64,000 nucleotides of DNA from Zygnema cylindricum (taxonomy: Eukaryota; Streptophyta; Zygnematophyceae; Zygnematales; Zygnemataceae). The notes below the pieces were generated by a model. That model ran no database searches. It saw only the letters and a list, made by a program, of their open reading frames with translations, and was not told where the DNA came from. The translations under genes and the position numbers were made by a program. Positions 11,388 through 22,409 of this stretch are shown here, piece by piece; position 1 is the first letter of the stretch, and every line of letters starts with the position of its first letter. The stretch covers positions 1-64,000 of the forward strand of contig JBBHKE010003077.1 in NCBI GenBank assembly GCA_037447655.1. Direction: 5' to 3'.

Positions 11388-12065
11388 CTTGTATTCTTTA
11401 ACAAGAATTGTTATCTAAATTACACAAACTGTTTGCGTTAACAAGAATTGTTATCTTAATTACACATACTGTTAGCGCTAACCTGAATTGTTACCGAACC
11501 TACACAAATTGTTAGCGCTAACAAAAATTGTTATCTCAATTACACAATCTGTTACTGCTAAAAACAATTGTTATCTAAATTACACAAACAGTTATCCCTA
11601 ACAGGAATTGTCACCTAACTTATACAAACTGTTAGCTCTAACATGAATTGTCACCTAACCTACACAAATTGTTAGCGCTAAAAAGAATTGTTACCTAACT
11701 TATACAATTGTTAGCGCTAACAAGATTTGTTATCTAAATTACACAAACTGTTTGCGCTGACAAGAATTGTTACCTAGCTTTCACAAACTGTTAGTGTTTA
11801 CAAAAATTGTTACCTAAATTATACAAACTGTTAGCGCTAACAAGAATTGTTATCTAAATTAGACAAATTGTTATTGCTAACAATAATTGTTACCTAACTT
11901 ATACAAAATGTTAGCGCTAACAGGAATTGTTATCTAACTTATACAAAGTGTTAACGCTAACAAGAATTGTTATCTAACTTATACAAACTAATACCACTAA
12001 CAAGAATTGTTACCTAACTTACAGAAACTATTAGCTCTAACAAAAATTGTTATGTAAATTACACA

Positions 12066-12826
12066 AACTGTTAGCGCTAACAAGAATTGTTATCTAAATT
12101 ACACAAACTCTTAGAGCTGACAAAAATTGTTATCTAAATTACAGAAACAGTTAGCGCTAACAAGAATTGTTACCTAACTTATACAAACTGTTACGTCAAA
12201 CAAGAATTGTTATCTAAATTACACAAACTGTTACTGCTAACAATAATTGTTACCTAACTTTTACAAACTGTTAGCCCTAACAAGAATTATTATCTAAACT
12301 ACACAATGTGTTAGCGCTAATAAGAATTGTTATCTCAATTACACAATCTATTACTGCTTACAGGAATTGTTATCTAATTTACACAAACTGTTATCCCTAG
12401 CATGAATTGTTTCCTAACTTATACAAATTGTTAGCGCTAACAAATATTGTTATCTAGATTTCACAAACTGTAGGGCTTACAAGAATTGTTATCTAAAATA
12501 CACAAACTATTATTGCTAACAATAATCGTTATCTAAGTTTTACAAACTGTTACCGCTATCAAGAATTGTTATCTAAATTACATAAAGTGTTACGCTAACA
12601 AGAATTGCTACCTAGCTTATACAAACTCTAAAAGCTAACAAGAATTGTTATCAAGATTACACAAGTTGTTAGCGCTAACAAGATTTGTTACATAACTTAC
12701 ACAAACTCTTAGTGCTTACAAAAATTGTTATCTAAATTACACAAACTGTTAGGGCTAACAGTAATTGCTACTTATCTTAAACAAACAGTTAGCGCTAACA
12801 AAAATTGTTATTTAAGTTACCCACAC
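12066..12826. repeat. ~760-bp satellite segment duplicated at 16466-17222
   Basis: The ordered variants CTCTTAGAGCTGACA, CAGAAACAGTTAG, GTAGGGCTTACAAG, AAAGTGTTACGCTAAC and TTAAGTTACCCACAC appear in the same order at 12066-12826 and 16466-17222. The second copy stops inside TTACCCACAC and joins different satellite sequence. Confidence 0.85.
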
Positions 12827-12872
12827 TATTAGCGCTAACAAGAATTGATTCCTAATTTGCACAAACAGTTAG

Positions 12873-13308
12873 CGTTAACAAAAATTGTTATCTTAATTAC
12901 ACAAACTGTTAGCGCTAATAGGAATTGTTACCTTACTTACACAAACACTTAGCGCTAATAAGAATTGTTATCTATATCACACAAAATTTTACCGCGAACA
13001 GGAATTGTCTCCTAACTTACACAAACAGTTAGTACAATTGTTACCTAACTTATACAAATTGTTAGCGCTAAACATAATTGTTGCGTAACTTACACAAACT
13101 CTTAGTGCTAACAAAAATTGTTATCTAAATTACACAAACTTTTAGCGCTAACAGGAATTTTTACCTAACTTACACAAACTGTTAGCGCTAAAAGGAATTG
13201 TTTACTAAATTACACAAACTATTAGGGCTAAGAAAAATTGTTATCTTAATTACACAAAGTGTTAGGGCTAAGAATAATTGTTACCTAACTTGCACAGACT
13301 GTTAGCGT
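12873..13308. repeat. ~435-bp satellite segment duplicated at 14712-15147
   Basis: Both copies carry the same rare features in order, including ACCGCGAACAGG, the shortened CAGTTAGTACAATTG monomer, GCGCTAAACATAATTG and GTTAGGGCTAAGAAT, offset by about 1,839 bp. The first copy ends exactly where the non-satellite island at 13311 begins. The second ends in the same TGTTAGCGTTA and continues as satellite. Confidence 0.85.
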
Positions 13309-13310
13309 TA

Positions 13311-13376
13311 ACAAAAATGGGTACCCAAATTTCGGTACATATAGAATATCGGCAAGGGGGCTGCGATACCCAACAC
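13311..13376. other. Left flank of a non-satellite island
   Basis: Unique-looking sequence (GGGTACCCAAATTTCGG and following) between the satellite and a small inverted-repeat transposon. With 13877-13954 it forms the host sequence of that transposon. I see no gene in it. Confidence 0.6.
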
Positions 13377-13876
13377 TACACCGCGAATCGTAATTAGAGT
13401 AATGAAAAATTAGAGTACAAAAACTAAAAAAATAATTAGAGTAATTTACGCTAATTTATGTGAGAGAGCTTTTTCAACTATGAAGTTTACTCTAATTTAT
13501 TTAAGTACTCGAATTTGGCACGATAACATCCTCTACGGTAAACAAGGTATTTGTACAGAATTTGGCAAAACATACAGTTTATCGTCACTATGACGTTGCA
13601 ATACGCTGTTTGTTAAAACGCAGTTACATGATAACGGCATGTATTAAATCATTATTTGTACTTTTTTACTTAATAAAGTACAATTTTGCACGGTCGGAGG
13701 TCGTTCGTACTCCAAACTATTTAAAACGAGCCTTTATTAGAATTAAAAATGCTAATTAAACTACCTTAAATAGAATAAAGAAAAATTTAGAATCATTTTC
13801 TCTATTTCATGTGATAGAGTCAAAATTTCGAGCGACCGAATTAGAGTAATTTCCTCTAATTATGATTCGCGGTGTA
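13377..13876. mobile_element. Small terminal-inverted-repeat element with TA target duplication (MITE or Tc1/mariner-like)
   Basis: The ends are inverted copies: TA-CACCGCGAATCGTAATTAG at the left and its complement CTAATTATGATTCGCGGTG-TA at the right. That gives terminal repeats of about 21 bp with one mismatch, flanked by TA on both sides (13377-13378 and 13875-13876). TA duplications are typical of the Tc1/mariner superfamily and its non-autonomous derivatives. The interior is about 450 bp, AT-rich, with further TTAGAGTAATTT/CTCTAATTT motifs. An open frame of 65 codons (13562-13759) has no recognisable transposase motif, so the element appears non-autonomous. Confidence 0.75.
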
Positions 13877-13954
13877 CAGTACTCGACACACAAAGCTACA
13901 GTAGCCAGAGGTCGCAAAAGTCAAAATTTCAAATAACTAAATCCGACAATTTCA

Positions 13955-16900
13955 AACTGTTAACGTTAACATGAATTGTTACGTAAATAACACAAACTGT
14001 TAACGCTAGCAGGAAATGTTACCTAATTTACACAAACTATTTACGCTAACAGGAATTGTTACCTAACATCCACAAACTGTTAGCGCTAACAAGAATTGAT
14101 ACCTAACTTACACAAACAATTAGCGCTAACAAGAATTGATACCTAACTTACACAAACTGTTAGCGGTAACAGGAATTGTTACCTCAATTACACAAATTGT
14201 TAGCGCTAACAATAAGTGTTACCTAACTTACACAAACTGGGAATTGTCACATAACTTGCAAAAACTGTTAGCGCTAACAAGAATTGTTAGCTAACTTACA
14301 CAAAGTGTTAATGCTAACAAGAATTGTTACCTAAAAACACAAACTATTAGCGATTACAAGAATTGTTATCTAACTTACACAAAGTGTTAGCGCTAACAAG
14401 AATTGTTACCTAACTTACACAAACTGTTAGCCGTAATAGGAATTTTTACCTAACTTTCACAAACTGTTAGCACTAACAAGAATTGTTACCTAACTTACAC
14501 AAACTGTTGGCGCTAACATGAATTGTTACCTAAATTACACAAGTTGTTGGCGCTTATAAAAAAGGTTATCTAAATTACACAAACTCTTAGCGCTAACAGG
14601 CATTGATTTATATATTACACAAACAGTTAGCGCTAACAGGAATTGTTACCCTAGTTACACAAACTTTTAGCGCTAACACGAATTGTTACGTAACTTACAC
14701 AAACTGTTAGAGTTAACAAAAATTGTTATCTTAATTACACAAACTGTTAGCGCTAATAGGAATTGTTACCTTACTTACACAAACACTTAGCGCTAATAAG
14801 AATTGTTATCTATATCACACAAAATTTTACCGCGAACAGGAATTGTCTCCTAACTTACACAAACAGTTAGTACAATTGTTACCTAACTTATACAAATTGT
14901 TAGCGCTAAACATAATTGTTGCGTAACTTACACAAACTCTTAGTGCTAACAAAAATTGTTATCTAAATTACACAAACTTTTAGCGCTAACAGGAATTTTT
15001 ACCTAACTTACACAAACTGTTAGCGCTAAAAGGAATTGTTTACTAAATTACACAAACTATTAGGGCTAAGAAAAATTGTTATCTTAATTACACAAAGTGT
15101 TAGGGCTAAGAATAATTGTTACCTAACTTGCACAGACTGTTAGCGTTATCTAAATTACACAAACTGTTAGCGCTAACAGAAATGGTTACCTTACTTACAC
15201 AAACTGTTAGCGCTACCAAAAATTGTTATTCAAATTACACAAACATTTAGCGTAATGCAAATGTTACCCTTTCACAACAAACTGCTACCGCCAAAGAATT
15301 GTTATAATTACACAAATCAAAGTAATGTAATTGTTGTATGAATTACATGCCAGCAAATTGGCGCACAGAATTGTTATTTGGGCCATACAAAATTGTTATC
15401 TAGAATTACAAAATGTTACGCTAATAGAATTGTCATCTAATTTCAAATAAAAGCGCCAAAGAATAGCTATTCAAATTACACAAACCGTTCGCTAACATGA
15501 ATTGTCATCTAATTTAAACAAATTCTCCAACAAAATTGTTATCTAACACATAAACCGTGAGCAATATCAAGAATCGTTACCCATCATATACAAACAAATA
15601 GCTTAACAAAATCATAATTATAAAACTTTTAGCGCTAAGAAAAATTATTATCTAAATTCTACAAACTGTTAGCGCTAACAAGTATTGTTAGCCAACTTAC
15701 ACAAACTATTAGCGCTAACAATAATTGTTACATAACTTACACAAAACTGTTAGCGCTAACAAAAATTGTTACCTAACTTACACAAACTATTAGAGCTAAC
15801 AAGAATTGTTACCTAACTTATACAAACTGTTAGCGCTAAGAATAATTGTTACCTAACTTTAACAAAATGTTAGCGCTAACAACAATTGTTATCTAAATTA
15901 CACAAACTTTTAGCGCTAACAAGTATTGTTACCAAACTTACATAAACTGTTAGCGCTAACAAGATTTTTTACCTAATATTTACAAATTTTTAGCGCAATG
16001 AAAAATTGTTATCTAATTTACACAAACTGTTAGCGCTAACAAAAGTTGTTATATAAATTACATAAACTGTTAGCGCTAAAAAGAATTGTTACCTAAGTTA
16101 TACAAACAGTTAGCGCAAACAAGATTTGTTATTTAAATTAAACAAACTGTTAGCGCTTACAATAATTGTTACCTAACTTATACAAATTGTTAGCGCTAAG
16201 AAAAATTGTTATCGAAGTACACAAACTCTTAGCGCTAAGAAGAATTGTTATCTAAGTTATACAAATAGTTAGTGCAAACAAGATTTGTTGTTTAAATTAA
16301 ACAAACTGTTAGCGGTGACAATAATTGTTACCTAACTTATACAAACTGTTAGCGCTAAGAAAAACTGTTATCAAAGTACACAAACTGTTAGCGCTAAGAA
16401 GAATTGTTATCTTAATTACACAAACTGTTAATGCTTACAAGAATTGTTATCTAAATTATACAAAATGTTAGCGCTAACAAGAATTGTTATCTAAATTACA
16501 CAAACTCTTAGAGCTGACAAACATTGTTATCTAAATTACAGAAACAGTTAGCGCTAACAAGAATTGTTACCTAACTTATACAAACTGTTACGTTAAACAA
16601 GAATTGTTATCTAAATTACACAAACTGTTACTGCTAACAATAATTGTTACCTAACTTTTACAAACTGTTAGCCCTAACAAGAATTATTATCTAAACTACA
16701 CAATGTGTTAGCGCTAATAAGAATTGTTATCTCAATTACACAATCTATTACTGCTTACAGGAATTGTTATCTAATTTACACAAACTGTTATCCCTAGCAT
16801 GAATTGTTTCCTAACTTATACAAATTGTTAGCGCTAACAAATATTGTTATCTAGATTTCACAAACTGTAGGGCTTACAAGAATTGTTATCTAAAATACAC

Positions 16901-18777
16901 AAACTATTATTGCTAACAATAATCGTTATCTAAGTTTTACAAACTGTTACCGCTATCAAGAATTGTTATCTAAATTACATAAAGTGTTACGCTAACAAGA
17001 ATTGCTACCTAGCTTATACAAACTCTAAAAGCTAACAAGAATTGTTATCAAGATTACACAAGTTGTTAGCGCTAACAAGATTTGTTACATAACTTACACA
17101 AACTCTTAGTGCTTACAAAAATTGTTATCTAAATTACACAAACTGTTAGGGCTAACAGTAATTGCTACTTATCTTAAACAAACAGTTAGCGCTAACAAAA
17201 ATTGTTATTTAAGTTACCCACACAAGAATTGTTATCTAATGTTTAATTTACACAAATTGTAAGCGCTAACAAAAATTGTTATCTAAATTACACAAACTGT
17301 TAGCGCTAACAAGTATTATAACCTAACTTACACAAACTGTTAGGGCTAACGAAAATTTTTACTTAACTTACACAAAATGTTAGCGCTAAGAAGAATTGTT
17401 ACGTAACTTACACAAACTATTAGCTCTCATAGGAATTGTTACCTAACTTACACAAAATATTAGCAGTAACAAGTTTGATCATCTAATTTACACGAATTGT
17501 TAGCGCTAACATAAATTCTTTTCTAAATTATATAAAATGTTACCGCTAACAAGAATTGTCATCTAATTTACACAAATTGTTAGCGCTAACAAGAATAGTT
17601 ATCTAAACTACACAAATTGTTAAAACTTTCAATAATTGTTATCTAAATTACATACACTGTTACCGCTAACAAGAATTGTCATCTAATTTACACAAATTGT
17701 TAGCGCTAACAAAAATTGTTATCCAACTTGCACAAACTGTTAGCCCTTTCAAGAACTGTTACCTAACTTTTACAAACTGTTAGTGCTAAGAAGAATTGTT
17801 ATCTAAATTACACAAACTGTTAGCGCTAACAAGAATATTTATCTAAATTACACAAACTGTTAGCGCTAACAAAAATTGTTATCTATATTACACAAACTGC
17901 TAGCGCTTACAAGAATTGTTACCTAGCTTACACAAAATATAAGCGCTAACAAGAATTGTTACCTAACTTATACAAACTGTTAGCGCTAACCAGAATATTT
18001 GTCTAAATTACACAAACTGTTAGCGCTAACAAATATTGTTATCTAAATTACACAAACTTCTAGCGCTTCTAAGAATTGTTACCTAAGTTATACAAATAGT
18101 TAGCACTAACAAGATTTATTATTTAAATTAAACAAATTGTTAGCGCTGACAATAATTGTTACCTAACTTATACAAACTGTTAGCGCTAAGAAAAATTGCT
18201 ATCTAAATTACACAAACTGTTAGCGCTAAGTAGAATTGTTATCTTAATTACACAAATTGTTAATGCTAACAAGAATTGTTATCTAAATTACACAAATTGT
18301 TAGCGCTAACAAGTATTGTTACCGAACTTACACAAACTCTTAGCGCTAACAAGAATTGTAACCTAACTTATACAAGCTCTTATCGCTATCAAGAATTATT
18401 ATCTAAATTTCACAAACTGTTAGCTCTAACAAGAATTGTTATTTAAATTACACAAACTGTTAGCGCTAACAAGAATTGTTATCTGTATTACACAAACTTT
18501 TAACGTTAATAATAATTGTTATCTAAATTACACAAACTGTTACGAATAACAAAAATTGTCATTTAATTTACACAAATTGTTAGCGCTAACAAAAATTGTT
18601 ACCTAAATTACACAAACTATTTGCGCTAACAAGTATTGTAACCTAACTTACAGAAACTATTAGAGCTAACAAAAATTGTTACTTAACTTACACCAACTGT
18701 TAGCGCTAAGAACAATTGTTACCTAACTTACACAAACTAATAGCTCTCATAGGAATTGTTACCTAACCTACACAAAC
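13955..18777. repeat. Main 40-bp satellite array, block 2
   Basis: The same palindromic monomer continues after the non-satellite island and runs up to the LTR of copia A2. It holds the second copies of the 760-bp and 435-bp duplications and a tetramer-type higher-order unit of about 160 bp at 16098-16417. Between about 15240 and 15640 the monomers are corrupted by many small deletions. Confidence 0.95.
16098..16417. repeat. Two copies of a ~160-bp tetrameric satellite unit
   Basis: Four monomers of distinct type repeat as a block (period about 159-160). The first type has ACAAGATTTGTT(A/G)TTTAA with AAATTAAACAAA. The second has a GC(T/G)(T/G)ACAATAATTG core with ACTTATACAAA. The third has GCGCTAAGAAAAA. 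The fourth has GCGCTAAGAAGAATTG. Single blocks of the same type occur near 18085, 24430, 25740 and 27290, in other arrays. Confidence 0.8.
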
Positions 18778-19595
18778 TGTTGTCTTTTTGGAAAGCTTTC
18801 AGTCTCAGAGCAGCGCAGCTGCTTTACAGACAAAGCAGCGCAGCTGATATAAAGACAGAGCAGCGCAGCTGCTATACAACAGAGCAGCGCAGCTGCTATA
18901 CAGCAGCGCAACTGCTATACAGCAGCGCAGGTGCTATATAGCAGAGCAGCTGCTATACAGCAGAGCAACTACTATACAGCAGAGCAGCGCAGCAGTAGAG
19001 CAGCGCAGCGGCAAAGCAACGCAGCAGCGAAGCTGCAACACAGACAGGACAAGGCAACCACAATTATATTTGATATTGTCCGTAAGGATAACGCAACGGC
19101 TAATATTCTTAATGTGATTCTGTACAGGATAGAGCAACTGCGATAGCTATGATTCTAGTTAGCTTAGTGATAGCTCAGTGGTAGCTTAGTGATAGCTCAA
19201 TGGTAGCTTGACAGGTTAGTGGTAGCTTGGTGGTTTGATGTACCTCTGAAGTACACTAGTGTTGCCAGTTCAACACAAGTATAAGACTTAGGACTCATAA
19301 CATATTATGTTTCCAGACTTCCAAGTAGTAAAACTGCAAACAGTTTTTGGGAAACTTCTGAGTAATATATCTTGAGTGTTGTCAGGTCAGTTGTGCTGAA
19401 ACTTTTGGAGTTGTGTGTGTTAATGCTAATTTGTATTTTGCTAGAGTTTTGTGAGGTTTAGGTTCTTGTATAAGAATTGGTGAGCACTTGAGAACAACTG
19501 TTTGGTAGAATTCTTGACAGCTTCTGAGAGTGTATCATGTCTACTTCTACCACTACTGCTGCTCCTCCACATGCACCGGTAGTCGTAGAACAACA
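18778..19595 (+). repeat. 5' LTR of copia A2
   Basis: It starts TGTTGTC abutting satellite (ACACAAAC) and ends CAACA at 19595, 818 bp. It is longer than the partner at 22410-23156 (747 bp), partly because the GCAGCGCAGCTGCTATACAG unit near the start has more copies. The five bases before it (CAAAC) and after the 3' LTR (CAAAA) could be a mutated target duplication. As in A1, an ATG starting MSTSTTTAAPP-like sequence lies near the end of the LTR. Confidence 0.9.
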
Positions 19596-20119
19596 TTCCT
19601 ATATTTATTATATATGTAGAATATGTTTTCTTATATTTATTATATATGTAGAATATGTTTTCTTATATTTATTATATATGTAGAATATGTTTTCTTATAT
19701 GTATTATATATGTAGAATATGTTTTCTTATATTTATTATATATATATAGAATATGTTTTCTTATGTATATTATGTATGTAGAAAATGTTTTCCTATATGT
19801 ATTATATATGTAGGATATGTAATCTTATATTTATTGTATTATGTAGCTTGTGTTTTCTAAATCGAATATGTGGGCTGATTTTTTTAAAAAGCGCGATGGT
19901 AAAATATTTGAGTCCATGAGAACAAAAGAGAAGTAGCACGGCAAAAACTGAAAAACTACATGTTGGGGGAAAAACAAAAACGATAAGCAAGGCAAAAGCA
20001 ACGAAAATACGAAATGACAGCTAGTAGATGGAAAACACCCAAAAAAGCAAAAAACAACAAACGAAACACCAAAAGAAAGAGCCAACACCTAACAACAAAA
20101 TCCCAACATAACTAAAAAT
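19596..20119 (-). repeat. LINE 3' untranslated region and microsatellite tail (antisense)
   Basis: 19596-19850 is a run of about 31-bp AT-rich units (TTATATTTATTATATATGTA, then GAATATGTTTTC). Beyond it lies a region that is A-rich on the plus strand and T-rich on the minus strand, up to the stop of the LINE-like frame at about 20120. Read on the minus strand the order is coding end, T-rich 3' UTR, short tandem tail, which is the layout of the 3' end of many LINEs. The tail abuts the last base of the copia LTR with no gap. Confidence 0.6.
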
Positions 20120-20407
20120 CTACGCAAAGCATCCACGTAAGTCCTCAAACCTCGGAGGAGCACGAGGAGGGAGTTCTGGGACACGTCGACGATCCATAGC
20201 CGCAATAGACGATCCAAGGAGGATAGAATCCTGCACTTGCTGAAGGGCCACTGATAAACGTTGACGGTAAAAAGAAGTAAGTACTAAAACTGAAGGGCTC
20301 CAAGGTCGCCGCCGCTCAAACGAACGCCGACCACAAGCACGGAGAAACTCGTCCAAAGCCACACCCAAACAACCAAATATCTCCACCGCCATCGGAATGA
20401 AACCATC
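20120..20407 (-). pseudogene. LINE ORF, C-terminal fragment (antisense)
   Basis: The minus strand reads DGFIPMAVEIFGCLGVALDE, then FYRQRLSVALQQVQDSILLG, ending FEDLRGCFA and a stop. The FxPMAxExxGxLGxA block and the following RxxLSxAL block are what I expect at the C-terminus of LINE polyproteins in plants and algae, downstream of the region seen on the plus strand at 2448-3398. At the 5' side it passes into antisense copia linker sequence at about 20405. The longer open frame to 20590 is therefore a chimera, not one gene. Confidence 0.55.
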
Positions 20408-22249
20408 CATAGCAGATTCCACAAACTCCGGTAATAACTCTGGAGTCAGACTCTCTCCACGTTCCTCACCAACTTCGGGTCCAGACGGACCAAGAGCAGT
20501 CAATAAACACGGATCGCAACCAGCGCAATCCGCAAGACACGGATCGCAACCAGCGCAATCAACGCAATGCGCGACATCTGACGATCTCATCCTCAGAATT
20601 TATGGGGGGAAGAAGATCAAGTAGCCGTCTGCAAGCAAGCTCTCACTTTGCCTACTCGGTAGTCTCACGTGAGCCCTTCACCATCCAAGAGGCCTTCTCA
20701 TCACCAGAACGGAATCACTGGATTGAGGCGGCAAACGACGAAATGAAGTCGATTATGGAGGCTGAAACATGGGAGCTCGTGGACCTTCCTCCATACCGAA
20801 AAAGCGATCGGCAGCAAATGGGTATTCAAGGTGAAGTTAAAACCCGATAACACCATTGAACGCTATAAGGCCAGACTTGTGGCGAAGGGGTACAATCAAA
20901 AGGAAGGAATCGATTTTGAAGAAACATTTTCTCTGGTTGTAAGATTTCCAACAGTTAGGATTTTGCTATCCATAGTTGCTATAAAAGATATGGAAATTCA
21001 TCAGATGGATGTAAAAACGGCTATTTTGCATAGAGAACTAGAAGAGACCATTTACATGCAGCAGCCTGAAAAGTATGTGGAACCAGGAAAAGAGCACTTA
21101 GTATGCAAGTTGCTAAAATCTTTGTACGGCCTAAAACAGGCCCCCAGACAGTGGAATATAAAGCTTGATGAATTCTTGACTAGTCTAGTATTTCAAAGGT
21201 TAAGTTTTGATCACTCTGTCTACGTTCTAAAGGGTGAAAATGGGATAGTGTATATAGCAGTATATGTAGATGATTTGCTGTTAATTAGCAAATCAATGGC
21301 TGAAATTAACAAAATCACAACTGCTCTTAACTCACGATTCGAGATAAAAGACCTCGATGAGGCAAAATATAATTTGGGTATCCAAGTAGAGAGGGACAGA
21401 AATAAGAAAATAATAACACTGACTCAAAAAGAGGCTATTGGAAACATGTTAGATGAGTACGGAATGCGGGGGGCAAAAGGATGTTTAACTTCAATGGAGT
21501 TTCGGCAAAAGTTAGAGGGAGAAGAGACAGAACCAAGTGTCATTGTTAGCGAGTATTTAGAGTCAAGGGAGAATGATCCTATGAAAATAATACCTTATAA
21601 ACATATAGTGGGAAGCTTAATATATTTCATGAACTATACCCGTCCTGACATTGGTGCAGCAGTCGAGGTACTGAGCAGGAGTCTAGAAAATCCGAGAAAA
21701 TCTGATCTTGATGCAGCAAAGAGAGTCTTAAGATATTTGGCAGGAACTAAAGATCTCAAACTCACTCTAGGCGGAGGAGAAGTCAAGCTGCAAACATAGA
21801 GTGATGCAAGCTATGGCGACATGCCAAACCGGAAATCCACCACGCGATTTGTTCTACAAATTGGGAACGGTACTTGCTGCTAGAGCAGCAAACTTCAAAA
21901 AATGACAGCGTAGTCGACAATGGAGTCAGAATATATGGCATCAAGCTCGGTCCTCAAAGAACTCTTATGGGTAAAATCCATGTTACAAGAACTAGGATAC
22001 ATGCAAGTTGGTCCACAGGTGATCTAATGTGATAACTAGGCTACCATTGTCATTGTTTCTAACCCGAGTCATCACTTCAAAAGCAAGCACATGGATGTAC
22101 GATTACACTTTGTAAGAGAAAAGGTGTACTCTACAGTGATTAAATTATGTTATTTGCCAGATGCAAAAATGGTTGCTGATATGCTCACTAAAGCCCTTCC
22201 TGCTCATAAGCTGAAGTATTATAGGGACTTAGTGGGATTAAGTGAATAG
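20405..22249 (+). pseudogene. copia A2 linker, reverse transcriptase and RNase H
   Basis: It resumes copia sequence at the linker (GCAGATTCCACAAACTCCGG, also in A1 near 5370) with two HGSQPAQS-type repeats. RT follows: HWIEAANDEMKSIMEAETWE, a frameshift around 20815-20830, [20 protein letters not shown], intact YVDDLLLIS. RNase H is strongly decayed: LQT then TAG where Trp is expected (21797-21799), further TAG at Trp and Gln positions, VI then TAA in place of Trp, and DN then TAG in place of Gln. The end DMLTKALPAHKLKYYRDLVGLSE reaches TAG at 22247-22249. Gag, protease and integrase are absent, with the antisense LINE piece in their place. Confidence 0.9.
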
Positions 22250-22409
22250 TTGAATTGTAGCACTGCTATACTGCCACTCTGCGATAATTCCACCATTGTG
22301 AGGTAGTGGGATTGGGTGACTTGTTAATTGCTATATTGTTATGCTGCGATGCTGCGCTAGTTTATCACCGCAGCTGCGTCGGGATACTGAGTCTAAAGCT
22401 TTGAGGGAG

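Larger units (their letters stand above)
8089..13310. repeat. Main 40-bp satellite array, block 1
   Basis: More than 120 head-to-tail monomers of about 40 bp. The unit has a perfect 14-bp palindrome TGTTAGCGCTAACA, then an AAGAATTGTTA segment that forms a second, overlapping dyad (TAACAA, 3 nt, TTGTTA), then (T/C)CTAA(A/C)TTA(C/T)ACAAAC. Two connector variants, ATCTAAATTACAC and ACCTAACTTATAC, recur in no strict alternation. Many cores show AGTGCT or AGCACT in place of AGCGCT. No gene-like reading frame is present. Confidence 0.97.

Noticed and set aside
8089-13310. CRISPR-like array (short direct repeats at regular spacing)
   Set aside because: The whole 40-bp unit repeats with no unique spacers, and the setting is eukaryotic. 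It is a satellite.
13562-13759. Transposase gene within the inverted-repeat element
   Set aside because: The 65-codon frame has no DDE or helix-turn-helix motif and is too short.
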